Origin: Enoplolaimus lenunculus
Taxonomy: Eukaryota > Nematoda > Enoplea > Enoplida > Thoracostomopsidae
Assembly (NCBI GenBank): GCA_030248215.1
Contig: JASANG010001872.1
Span: 186,001 to 250,000 of the forward strand
DNA: 64,000 nt
Reading direction: 5' to 3'
The translations under genes were made by a program, and so were the position numbers. How positions within the stretch are numbered: the first letter of the stretch is position 1; each line of letters starts with the position of its first letter. The notes beneath the pieces were generated by a model that had not been told where the DNA came from, ran no database searches, and was given only the letters and a program-made list of their open reading frames with translations. Below are positions 53,801-64,000 of the stretch, one piece after another.

Positions 53801-54690
53801 TTGCGTTGTAACAGCGGTTGTCTCAAATCCAAATATCGATACTTCATACGGACTTCTTCGCTTTCTTCGATATAATTTTTACCTGTATGAATTGGTAAAT
53901 TCGCAATATCCGAGCACGGGTTGAGCACTTCAGCATCGCTTACGTGTATTTCAATTTCACCGGTAGCCATTTTACGATTTATCGAGTTTGACGGACGACT
54001 TTGAACAACTCCAGACACTTTGATTACCGATTCAACTGAAGTGTGACGTAAAAGTTTGCTCGTGGTTTGAGAAGTAGCCGGATGAAGAAACAGTTGAATA
54101 GCACCGTAGGCATCTTTTAGAACTAAAGTAAACGAAACAATATAAAAAATTTCTAACCAACTGGTAAATCATGTTACATTCTCACATTCGCTTTAAATAG
54201 ATTTCATCGCCTCTAAGAAGTAAAACTGGCGACAGCGTCTAGATTTACGTGTCCATACAGAAAATAATACACTTGCGTGCTGCGTCTTCCGGCGGCTCGC
54301 GCAACATATACCCGGCATGCGGCAACCAGCAGGTAAGTTGCGGTGCACGTAACGATGACGCGCGCGTCAATGCATGTGATTGCATGAAAATCGGTTGCAA
54401 GCATGCATTTATATAATTCAAAGCCTGGTTTTGAATAAATTACGTGGATTGCATCACAAACTACGTATTTATTCTATCAACATACCATAAAACTTTTTAA
54501 AGCGACTAAATTGTAGCCAACCACATAACGTAACAGTTTGACCAACATGGTTTAATCGTAGTTCACCACATGTGTGCGTCCGATAGGTAAAACTACTAGA
54601 ACCGGATTGGTTCCTGACACATGGAAAACGCATTTGTTTTTGAATGAATGCTTTTTGAAATTTCAAATATATATAGCGTAAAACGTGCAT
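50856..54690 (-). CDS. dars2: Mitochondrial aspartyl-tRNA synthetase (bacterial-type)
   Basis: Complete 662-residue protein in five exons: 54486-54690, 53782-54122, 53043-53249, 51567-52595, 50856-51062. It charges mitochondrial tRNA-Asp. The N-terminus from [10 protein letters not shown] is a basic, hydrophobic presequence-like stretch, followed by the anticodon-binding OB fold ([31 protein letters not shown]), class II catalytic core with [19 protein letters not shown] and motif 2 ([17 protein letters not shown]), the bacterial-type GAD insertion in the long fourth exon, [21 protein letters not shown], and motif 3 (GFALGLDR). Human DARS2 is 645 residues. The ATG at 54690 is the first in frame. 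The fourth intron has donor GTTGGT; the join [15 protein letters not shown] matches the human order exactly. The next gene upstream on the same strand, Hsp10, is also mitochondrial, though 2.9 kb away and separately spliced. Confidence 0.96.
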
Positions 54691-55154
54691 TGCCGAGTTG
54701 AAAGATAACAGGAAATATTTTAAATTATACACAGGAATTTTGTAATATTAAATTTTCTAAATTACGAAGCTGAAAATTACCAGAAAATGACAGCGCTAAA
54801 AAAGAAAAGTAACAGTGCCGAATTAAGAACAAGGTATAAAATCCAACAAACAGATATATTTTGTATTTATCTAAAGTTCGTTTGAGCTTTGTTCTTAGTG
54901 GCAATTGTGCGGAAATGTAGACACCGCCCACGTTGGATTTTGTAATATTATTTCGATATTTCTTAGGTTGATCCGGTTTTACGGAAAAGTATGTAAAGTG
55001 GTTGTAACCAGCTTTATGCTTATTTACGACACGTTATTGAGCTGTCATGCAAATTCTGTTAGCGTTGTTTGTTTAATTGTTGGTTATGCTGATAAACATT
55101 CGTCTGGTTCCGTACTTTTGCCTGGTTCGCGCTGCGAGTTAGTACAACCGAAAC

Positions 55155-55250
55155 CAGGGTGCAACCGGAATTACAATTCACCGGAACCGGAATTTGAAAA
55201 TTTTACCGGAACCGGAAAGTGAATAATGCATTTCACCAAAAATTTCATTT
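55155..55250. mobile_element. Truncated CCGGAATT-type MITE end
   Basis: Starts cagggtgcaaccggaattac and continues aattcaccggaaccggaatt, the minus-oriented right end of the element at 60209-60617; similarity fades after gcatttcaccaaaaatttca. Confidence 0.65.
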
Positions 55251-55362
55251 TATGCATTAATCCAAACCTATAGGGAAACGGTACACCATATAGTTAATAC
55301 TAAAGTGACCGCATCATCGTCATTTAGCTCATCATTGACTTCGAAACCTGCGTATTCCCTGA

Positions 55363-55628
55363 CAGGGTGGGCCGGATCCGGAGGTCAGCACGATTTGCCG
55401 GAGCCGGAGGTGAAACTAAATTAGTTAGTTAAAACAATGATTTACGAAAAACGAATCTGCTAAAAATATCACCAAAATTTAGGACTAAACTCGCTGAACG
55501 ATTCGCATTTTCGATTCCACCGAACATTTCAATACCGAAGTTGTCAGATCTCTGGTAAGAATTCTGTCGGACGCGAAGGTCCATTTTCAGCCGGAATCGG
55601 ATGCAGACCTCCAATTGTACCCTCTGTG
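55363..55628 (-). mobile_element. CCGGAGGT-subfamily MITE
   Basis: Begins cagggtgggccggatccgga, with gatttgccggagccggaggt, an AT-rich core, and gatgcagacctccaattgta then ccctctg at the right. Flanking octamers do not match, so the target duplication has decayed or the ends are rearranged. Confidence 0.65.
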
Positions 55629-57585
55629 AGCCTACGTCTTCGTTAAGACAGCTAGCGTATATTTTTAGTAGGACAGCTTACACCAGGTTTCAGGGCACAA
55701 CCGAAGTTGACCTTCGTTCAGATCCGGCAGAAAACAGGCCGAGGTTTCGCGTACTTCTTTTAGTATGTTTTCGTAACTTTAAAATATCGGAATAGTTGTC
55801 CGAAAAGAAATATATCTCAATATCCGTATATATCCAATTAACCTTTAAATATGAACTATATCCGTTTACACCCTGGTCAGTATCCAAGTTAAGGTAAAAG
55901 TGCTGACCAAGAATCAGCTATCAAAACGCAAGAAATGTAGCACCTATCAATTCGTTTCTATTATAGAAATAACAGAAACTGTCATTACGTCCAAAATTAG
56001 TTCTAAACCCCGGTGAATATGGGCACGACTCTATTGCTTTTGAAGGAAAAAAAACTACCCATTTACACCCTGCTAAACATATTAAAATTACTTTTACGCT
56101 GATTATTTTGCATCTCGGAGTTACGATCTATATGAAATGCTTAACAAAAACCGAAGTTCGGAAACCTAACATTTAATTTCGGATACCCGAAATGGAAAAT
56201 TTAATGCTAGATGAACTTTCAGGCAATAATTGCACGAAATGACAAGCATACGATGCCTATCACTTAAATACTAAAAGCTATGCTGTTTCGTCTCAATTTC
56301 TATGGTCCTAACAACGCTACAAAAAACATGAAAACTAACGTTTATTGAAAAAATAATAAACATAACAAAATTAAAAAGCTGTTATAGAAATAATCTGCAC
56401 ACCATTGTTACTGATTTTTTTCGATATTTTCAAGCCGTCCGCCTTTCTATTTTGAAACATGCTTTTGCTTCAAGTTATGACACGGCAATGTCAATTCTGG
56501 ACGCCTGCCTATTGGAAGACAGAGAGACTTGCGGGACATGGAAACCAGAAGGTTTACGCTTTTGCTAACGCTTTAGCCTTAAGTTTACGAGATTAATAAG
56601 AATGTATGAATTACCAAGTTTTACATCCGGGATCCAACAGTCCTGTGAATAAGAAACATTTGCCTATATCGGAATTTTTTAAAATTGGACAAAAAGCAAT
56701 ATAATATTCTAACAATAATTAACAAAGATCGAGTCATACACGATCAAAAACATTGAGGGGCAAATAACTTCGATTATTTGAGACACAAAAGCTAGCAGCC
56801 TAAACCTAATGATCGCTTTCAAAAATGCTATGTAGTGCGCTTTGTTACATTTAATTCTAGTGGCTGTCTTGGCTAGGTGCTACTCCTGAGTTCAACAAAC
56901 TAGTTATATACCCAGAACACTTCAATTAACTGGCCCTAAACTCTGGTACCGAAACGTTGCATAAGATATTTTCTAAAAATCAAGTCATGTAATTAAAGAA
57001 ATATTTCTGTTCTACGTGTGATTCGCATTGGTCTGAGTATTAACTACTAACGTTTTATAAACAACAGACAGCCTAGTAACAATGATAACCAAAAAGCAAA
57101 TCAAACGGTAATGGATGATTGAGCGATACAATATACCTAAATTATGGTAAGATTTACATTGTAATTTTATTTCGACCTTTGCTTCGTTTCACACAAAGCT
57201 AATGTTGGGATGGCAACTAGAGCTAAATATGTTTCGCATTAAAATAAAACCAGGCCAATCTGAAAGAGCAGTTTAACTAATCAATTCTAACACAGTAGAT
57301 TGGACACAACTATCTTAAAATTCAGTGGTTCGGATGATGTGTATATACAAACTGCATAACGTCTTAATATCTCATTGTACGCGCTAGAAAATTGCCACAT
57401 GCTAGAATCCTGTAAAATCAGTGAAACGCATACAGTAACGCGAGGACTATGCATGTAAACGAATCTATTTTTTGCAAACTGCGAGTAATATATGCTATGA
57501 AGTATTGCGTGACATTTTTGATTACAAAAACACTCAAATTTTAACAGTATAGGAACCATTGCTGACTAATGAATAGAATGTAAAG

Positions 57586-58451
57586 CTACTGCAAGATGCC
57601 CATAATATCGCCTTCACGGAATACATGATACTCCTAAAATAACACATACCAACAGAGTTATTATTAATTTATAATTGTTACATATTAAATATGCTATCAT
57701 ATTTAAGCTCTTTTGTAATGTTCAATACCGGTGAAACAAGTTTAGGACACTACAACAAGCGTGCAATACAACCAAGGACCAAAATTGCAACCATATAGGA
57801 GTCAATCTTCTATTCTATGTTGTATGCTTAATTTAATTTAAAAATAAATGACTTTGCTAGTACGTAACTAAACCGAGAAAAGAATTTGGTTAAGTTTATT
57901 AGTTTAACGGCAAATATGTCAAAAAACCAAAACTAACAGACAACTTATTGGTGTACACTTAAATTCGTTGAATACTTACCTTCTCTTCCAGCACTACTTT
58001 TGTTCCTCCGTACTCAGGAAGCATAACGCGGTCACCAACCTTAACAGTCATTGGAATGGGCTGTCCGTCCTAGAAACAGCATAAGTTTAAAAACACATAT
58101 CTTTTGCGTCCATAAGTTGGAAAACATACGTATACTTTTGATTTACAACATTTAACATGTCAATTAAAACACTGGAATGTTTCCGAGACTACGAATCAAA
58201 GTTATATAGCAGCCACAAAATTATATACAACTGCCATTTGACATGTAAAACGATACGCACCGATTGTAAACATTGCTTACTTCGTTTCTAGCACCGCTAC
58301 CAACGGCAACAACAGTCGCTTCGAGAACTTTCGCTTGTGCCTTTTCAGGAATCATAATGCCCCCTTTAGTTTTCGTTTCTGCCAGGGCTCGTTCTACCAG
58401 TACTCTATCAAACAGTGGAACGAATTTTGATAGCAAGTTTCTAGTAAAATG
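57586..58451 (-). CDS. hspe1: Mitochondrial 10-kDa chaperonin, 5' end missing
   Basis: Three exons on the minus strand (58281-58451, 57980-58069, 57586-57633) give 102 residues of the Hsp60 co-chaperone, the lid of the mitochondrial folding chamber. LLSKFVPLFDRVLVERALAE leads into the mobile loop TKTKGGIMIPEKAQAKVLEA, whose Ile-Met-Ile triplet contacts Hsp60; then TVVAVGSGARNE, VKVGDRVMLPEYGGTKVVLE and the C-terminus EYHVFREGDIMGILQ. Human HSPE1 has 102 residues including a first exon coding only the first residues, so a tiny start exon is expected upstream; I could not identify it. Exon 2 enters in phase 0 at 58451. A MITE with perfect target duplication begins 55 bp upstream of exon 2, inside what should be intron 1. 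Confidence 0.93.
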
Positions 58452-58505
58452 CTGAAAATGAAAAACACACAAAATAGAGGCATGAATTAAACAACATAGT
58501 ACAAC

Positions 58506-58942
58506 CAGGGTGCGACCGGATAGTAATTTATCGGACACTGGAACCGGATACGGATATTGAATTTTTTAACAGAACCGGATACCGGATAATGCACGTTAAA
58601 ATAATTTTTTTTCGCTTTATTTTTAGCGTGGTCAAAGCTTTCGTGTGTTATAAAGTTCATAATTGCTGCTGAGAAACTGAAACTATTTAATTCAAAAACG
58701 CGTTTAGCTCTCGCTCGCTCACATAAGTTAAAAGTAGCTGAAAACAAATCAAAATTTGAGCTTTTAGACTTCCCCAGATATGTCATCGCAGCAAGATGCT
58801 AGACGCACACTTGTTAAAACCAGTTTTATGATATCCGTAATGGCAACCGCAACGGTACTTTTATGCCGGATATCGAAACTGGATACGGATGTCGATTTTT
58901 TGCAGGAAATAGAACCGGAACTGGATATCCGTTCGATCCTTG
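58506..58942. mobile_element. hAT-like MITE with perfect 8-bp target duplication, near Hsp10 exon 2
   Basis: Starts cagggtgcgaccggatagta and ends tatccgttcgatccttg; both flanks are agtacaac (58498-58505 and 58943-58950). Subterminal regions carry ggatacggatatt-type repeats, and the middle is AT-rich. Confidence 0.87.
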
Positions 58943-60208
58943 AGTACAACATTTCTTTTTATTATTTCACATGACAATTTTCAGTCCGTAGCAGTGTGCG
59001 ACCAGATATCCGGCTCTGACTCCGGCAAAACATCCACATCCGACTAACTCGCCGGATATTATTCAAAAAATTTATACGATCATTCGTATTTATGCCAAGT
59101 ACCATGTAACATATTGACTTAATTTACACATTTTTCTGTCACACATGTAATATAAATGTTTGCATGTGACCGTGTACGTTCCCAATCTTTATTGGTTTAC
59201 AATAACGTCGAAAAACTAGATATAGTTGCCGAGTGTTATTCTTGGGGCGTAACAGAATATATCTCAGCATATTTCTATCACTTATTCATTAAGTTAAGTC
59301 AAAAATTCAGTGTAAAAATCACGGTCACCTTTTGGTCTTCATCGAAAACATAAAATTTTAGAAATAATTTTATTCTGCTTTTTTCATAGTTTTTGTGTGT
59401 TTTAAGAATATCTGCTAATAATTGTTATGCACGTATAAGTCTTCATAGATTCATAACGAAATTTTACTCATCAGTCATTACTTGCTTCAGCAATATTATG
59501 AACGCTACAAAAACATAGAATAGTATAATAGAGCGTTGTTAGTGTTAAAAATGCATCGGCGTATGATGTTAAACTTTATCACGTAAACACTTTGAGCACT
59601 TTAAGTCACGGAAGGCAGACCTGTAAGCTGCATTTTGACAATGAATGCAATCTAGTATTAGATTTGAATTCATTAAAACGCTCCGGCCGGGTATTAGATT
59701 ATCCGGCTCTGGCTCCGTCAGTTTTTGGTAGCAGGTCGAATCCTGGTGCATAGATGGCCATACTTTCCCCTATAGTTACATAACACGTAATCACTATCCG
59801 GAGCAAAATATTTAAGTGGATACTTCCACAAAAAGTTATATAAATTAAATCATGTTAATCAAGTACTGCTTGTAATAATATGGTATTACTTTGTTTCAAC
59901 ATTATTCCCAGTATTAACTGGACTTCTTGAGGTCTACTTCGCTTTATCATTGTGAACGAGTGACTTCCCTATTACACCTTGATAATCCAATAAATTGTTT
60001 TGTTTCACGCAACACTTCACCTACCATATTAATAGTCACGCCGACAAACTTAGATTCAAAATCCTTTTGTGTTTAGTGAATTAGATAACTATCAGTTCAA
60101 GATAATTAACTGAAAATACACAATTGTCCACAAGCAAATATGAACCTGAATGATTGAAAGAACCAAAATAAACTATGTGCGTAATACTACATATCAGGGT
60201 GTAACCGG

Positions 60209-60617
60209 CAGGGTGCAACCGGAATTCCGGTTCCGGCATTTTTTCACCTTCCGGTTCCGGTTCCGGTTCCGGTAAATTTTTACCGGATTTAAAAATTCCG
60301 GTGTTAAAATTTGGCCGTTTTCTTAACTTTGCTAATTTTTAAGAATCTCTTTTGAAGGCCACTTGTACTCCGAATATAAGCCATTGATGGTGGATTTCAC
60401 TTCAGTCAACGACGAAAATCTAAAATACAACAAATAAAATAAATACCTATGTTCGACTAAGGTTATTTCACAAATAATAGAGCAAAAAATAAGATTAAAA
60501 TGAAATTTTTGGTGAAATGGATTTTTCACTTTCCGGTTCCGTTTCCGGTTCCGGTAAAATTTTCAAATTCCGGTTCCGGTTCCGGTTCCGGTAAATTGTA
60601 ATTCCGGTTGCACCCTG
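60209..60617. mobile_element. hAT-like MITE (CCGGTT-rich) with perfect 8-bp target duplication
   Basis: Begins cagggtgcaaccggaattcc and ends gtaattccggttgcaccctg, flanked by gtaaccgg at 60201-60208 and 60618-60625. Dense CCGGTT arrays occupy both subterminal zones. It landed inside the end of an older relative (cagggtgtaaccggatatcc is restored if the insert and one octamer are removed). Confidence 0.9.
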
Positions 60618-60666
60618 GTAACCGGATATCCGTATCCGGTAAAGATCGTTGTCCGCTTATATATAT

Positions 60667-60826
60667 TAGATTTTCGTCGTCGACTGAAGTGAAATCCACC
60701 ATCAATGGCTTATATTCGGAGTACAAGTGGCTTTCAAAAGATCCTTAAAAATTAGTAAAGTTAAGAAAACGGCCAAATTATAACACCGGAATTTTTAAAT
60801 CCGGTAAAAATTTACCGGAACCTCGC
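60667..60826 (-). repeat. Inverted partial copy of the adjacent MITE
   Basis: This stretch is almost the exact reverse complement of about 60265-60424: gattttcgtcgtcgactgaa, atggcttatattcggagtac and accggaatttttaaatccgg all have their complements in the left half of the 60209-60617 element. The copy lacks a terminus on both sides. Confidence 0.82.
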
Positions 60827-61689
60827 AATTTTTCATTACAGATATGGTGAAATTTTTCGAAACGAAATAAAAAAATTACGAATTTTACCCAACGTTTTAA
60901 AAATTTCGATCCATCAGACATTTTTTCTTTGAAATTTTAGAAAGCCTGGTCAATATTTGCACGCGTCAATTGTGTTGGTAGAAAAATAAAACATCTTTAA
61001 AACTTTTAACTTGAATATCCTTTGTCCATTTCCGTTACTTTGATCTCTAGCCGTTTCTGTTTTCAGTATTTTAGTATCCGTTTACATCCTGTTATCCATA
61101 CTTTTAGCACAATAAATTTGGCTCCCATGCTTCCTTTTTCAACCTTTGTTAGCAAATTGGTTAACATGATGCGCTTCATAAGACACTGAACACCATAAAA
61201 ACCAATTTTGGGTTAAATTTTTTCGGGAATAACTCATTTATTATTGGGAAACACGGCGAAAAACTACAAATACCAAATTGTTTTGTCCAGTTGGTTCAAA
61301 TGATACCCAATTTTAATCTTTCAAAAGAAACATTTTGTTGTCAAATGAGTACGAAATGTAAGCACGCGTGCTAGACATGCTTGCCCTAGTAAATATGAAA
61401 TCCGTGCAATGCACTGCACACCTGTCGCCTGCTAGCCAGCAGCATACCCGCCGACAAATAGTTGACGATAAAAGTTATTGGATTGGCGGGTTATGTGGGG
61501 CAGTGATGAAGCGTTCAATTAAAATCGTCATGCTTAAAGTTCGAACTCTACTCCAAAAGCCTACTCTTCCAGTTGCATAGTAAAATAGCCTGACGTTCCG
61601 GTTTTTGCCTAGACTGACACGGGCCACACGATAAGAACAATCGTAGACACTGTAATCAGTAAAACGAGATGGTCAGTCCATGTCCAGCC

Positions 61690-61880
61690 CAAGTGGAAAC
61701 GGGGCGTGTTAGCATGAGGGAAATGCTTGTCCTAGTGCATATGCAATATATACATGATAGATGAAATTCACAGTATGTGATATGCTGGTGCTCTAAAAGA
61801 AGCAGGATGAACGTTTGTTTATGCATCCACAGGCTTGAGGTTCGATTCCCACTCCGAGGCTGCTTTCTCAACTGGATGCC
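61690..61880 (+). repeat. Possible tRNA-derived dispersed repeat
   Basis: Contains a perfect B box (ggttcgattcc) in cttgaggttcgattcccact and the upstream phrase gtcctagtgcatatgcaata, which recurs in similar form at about 25316 and 61384. A clear A box was not found. Confidence 0.38.
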
Positions 61881-63038
61881 AAAAAGATCTGCCGTCCCTG
61901 TTTCTACCTAGACTTCAGCGAAATACCAAACTTTTCGCAATTTTGTCAATATCATGTTGCGTGATTTTTTCATTCCAATCATAGGAGCACCACAAATATC
62001 GCATCACAAATCCAGGAAGATATTTCCAGTATCCACATCTATACAGGATAATTATAGAAAATTTCAAGCGAACACTTTTTAAAAACGTTCCGGTTAATCA
62101 TAACTTTACGACATAGATAAGTTCGATTTATCCATTGAGGTTATTTATGTATCATCCCAGCGTTCGTTCCATCTTTACTGCGTTAAATATAACTACAACT
62201 AGGTATTATTTCAACTTCATAACCCCGTGTATCGTAACATATTGCAAGAGAACTAGCTAAGTACCTTTGAACGATTCTTTCGATACGTATGTGTCGCTTT
62301 GATGCTAAAACGCAGGAAAAAGATTTGAAAGCGTCATAATGAAATTTTTAGTTCCCATTGCTAACTGTTGGCCTTCACTGAAAAATATGCACGTTTAACA
62401 TAGATACTAAGTCTAAGCCTTAGTTTGAGTCTAAACCTGTCAACCTAATCCATAGAGGTTGCTTAACCGATTTTTATGAAAAATAATTTTTATGTTTTAG
62501 TCAGCTGCGTGCTTTGAAATCGCTAATTTTGCTTCTGTGCTTGCGCGCACTGACGAAATGCTGAAAAGTTAGATATGTAGCAGTAAGTGATTTCAAATGC
62601 TAGAATTTGCTTCGTCGTTTATGTTCAATACGTAAATTTTCCCTAAGTATCTTCTTAAAAGTACCAATTCAAATTTCGAATTATAGAATTTTATCACCTT
62701 ATACAGGACATTCAGACTCGTGTTCCGTAACTTTGCATATATCTTCAAATATGTGTTGCGCTTTTATTAATTACATGAACCTCTATCTTGTAAACCAATG
62801 TTAAATTTTCTATTGCGTATATGAGCGAAAGGGTTTCCCAAAAATCGAATATAAAATCCAAAGGTCGACTTAGGTACCGTTTTTGCGGCCCACTCATTTT
62901 CTTAATAACTAAGGATCGTATCTGCGTTTGTCTACGCTGCTGTAAAAAATTGTACCCACATGCACACATGCATGCGAGTCCCTATGTTCGTAAATTGTGG
63001 TGCAATATATTACATATCCTCAGGTATCCCACATCCAG

Positions 63039-63577
63039 CCGAGTACAACCGGAGAATTTTACATATTTTGCAAAACTTATCCGTTAATAGTAACGCGTTT
63101 CGTTTTACTTTTTTCACAATTTTCTGGAAAGAACTTTCAATTATCCGTTGAATTAAACGTTTATTTGTTTTGAGTCAATAGCTTGAGCGAGAATACAAGG
63201 TTAGGAATGTACTTTCAAAATTAAAGTACGCTTTAAAGTTTCGAGCTCAAGTTATTTGATCCTGGAGTCATTTATGCACTACAATTAGGGTTATTTGACA
63301 TTTATGGACTCTAATTAGGGTTTAGGAACTCTATCCGCTTACGGACTCTTATTAGGGATACGGACTCCAATTGATTCGGACTCAAAATGGGAACCTCCTT
63401 TTTATTACCACTCCCTTCTTATTCGGGTCAATACAGTAACAACATGTTGCAGAAATTGTCTAAAATTAACTAATCAACCATCATTTTTACTGCCTAATTT
63501 CGACGCACCTCCGGCTCCGGCTAGTTTTGTTGATTTCTGGCTATGGCTCCAGTACTTTCACCTCCGGTTGCACCTTG
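63039..63577 (+). mobile_element. CCGGAGGT-subfamily MITE with target duplication and a nested element
   Basis: Starts ccgagtacaaccggagaatt and ends cacctccggttgcaccttg, flanked by acatccag at 63031-63038 and 63578-63585. The core phrases gtaacgcgtttcgttttact and acaacatgttgcagaaattg match the 19648 copy, but about 300 bp between them (63140-63442) belong to the AATAAGAGGGG-ended element. Confidence 0.87.
63140..63442. mobile_element. Second nested copy of the AATAAGAGGGG-ended element
   Basis: Phrases tggagtcatttatgcactac, ggactctaattagggtttag and cggactcaaaatgggaacc are the reverse complement of the element at 46634-47051; the right tip is cttattcgggtcaatacagt. Here it also sits in a CCGGAGGT-type MITE but at a different internal point, with some host sequence deleted at its left. 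Confidence 0.7.
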
Positions 63578-64000
63578 ACATCCAGTATACACCCACCGGA
63601 CAACTGGCGGGCCCTCTCTGGGATTTATTCGTTACTTGGCGACTAATACAGAGTATGTCCGAGGGCATTCTGTTTATCGAGGTATCACGACAGTTCGTGG
63701 CCCGACAACTTGTCACCTGCTAGTACTCTCTAAAAACTTAAACTTAAATTATAGCAAACATCGTGAATATTAGTTAATTAGAAATTTAAGGTTTACATAA
63801 ACTAATATTTTTAAGTTTAACGCGAGTTAAGTATACTGATTTTTAAGTAACAAGTGCAGCTCAGAATTTTCGTTCATCTTAGAGTTCCCTAAGTTTAGCT
63901 TCAGCTGAAAATATGTAAGGTTTTAAATGAGTTTAAGCGTAAACCTACCTGTTAGTTTAGTTAATCTAGAAAATTAGTTTAATACTGCTGGATTACCTTA

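Larger units (their letters stand above)
54691..57585. other. Spacer between DARS2 and Hsp10
   Basis: Upstream region of DARS2 and downstream region of Hsp10. It contains a truncated MITE at 55155-55250 (cagggtgcaaccggaattac), a MITE at 55363-55628, and otherwise AT-rich sequence without support for a gene. No TATA box or other promoter element stands out. Confidence 0.5.
58452..64000. other. Gene-free repeat-rich end of the window
   Basis: Expected to contain the small first exon of Hsp10, not found. Contents: MITEs at 58506-58942, 60209-60617 (with an inverted partial copy at 60667-60826) and 63039-63577, CCGG-rich fragments at 58996-59060 and 59688-59740, and a SINE-like segment near 61690-61880. 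The remainder is AT-rich without coding support; about 61900-63030 and 63590-64000 show nothing I can name. Confidence 0.55.

Overview
The window is AT-rich eukaryotic DNA from an invertebrate-type animal genome: multi-exon genes with mostly GT-AG introns of about 60 to 2,000 bp, metazoan-only domain combinations (LDL-receptor A repeats + SRCR + trypsin fold; CD36 family), and large amounts of short non-autonomous DNA transposons. I cannot place the species from the sequence alone; a tunicate or similar marine invertebrate would fit, but that is inference. I see no bacterial features, no CRISPR array and no retrovirus-like element.

Layout. 1-7 kb: gene-free, with TTAGGC/TAAGCC-rich repeats and small inverted-repeat elements. 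7.0-18.1 kb (+): a type II transmembrane protein with a long cytoplasmic N-terminus, five LDLa repeats, an SRCR domain and a trypsin-fold domain whose catalytic His and Ser are replaced (a pseudoprotease). 18-23.5 kb: repeats. 23.5-26.0 kb (-): proteasome subunit alpha-7, complete. 26-31 kb: tandem and interspersed repeats. 31.3-45.8 kb (-): a CD36/SCARB/LIMP-2 family scavenger receptor in 14 exons, with a palindromic foldback element in one intron and a MITE in another. 45.8-50.8 kb: nested repeats. 50.9-54.7 kb (-): mitochondrial aspartyl-tRNA synthetase, complete. 57.6-58.5 kb (-): mitochondrial 10-kDa chaperonin, first exon not found. 58.5-64 kb: MITEs, some nested.

The genes are ordinary neighbours rather than an operon; four have clear housekeeping or receptor roles. 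The most notable items are the catalytically dead LDLa-SRCR protease with an intact polybasic activation site, a family of hAT-like MITEs with CCGG-rich subterminal regions (four copies with exact 8-bp target duplications), the roughly 1.8 kb foldback element, a 33-bp minisatellite readable on both strands, and well-supported GTTGGT splice donors in two conserved genes. All gene models were assembled by reading splice junctions by eye, checked by reading frame continuity and by remembered family sequences.
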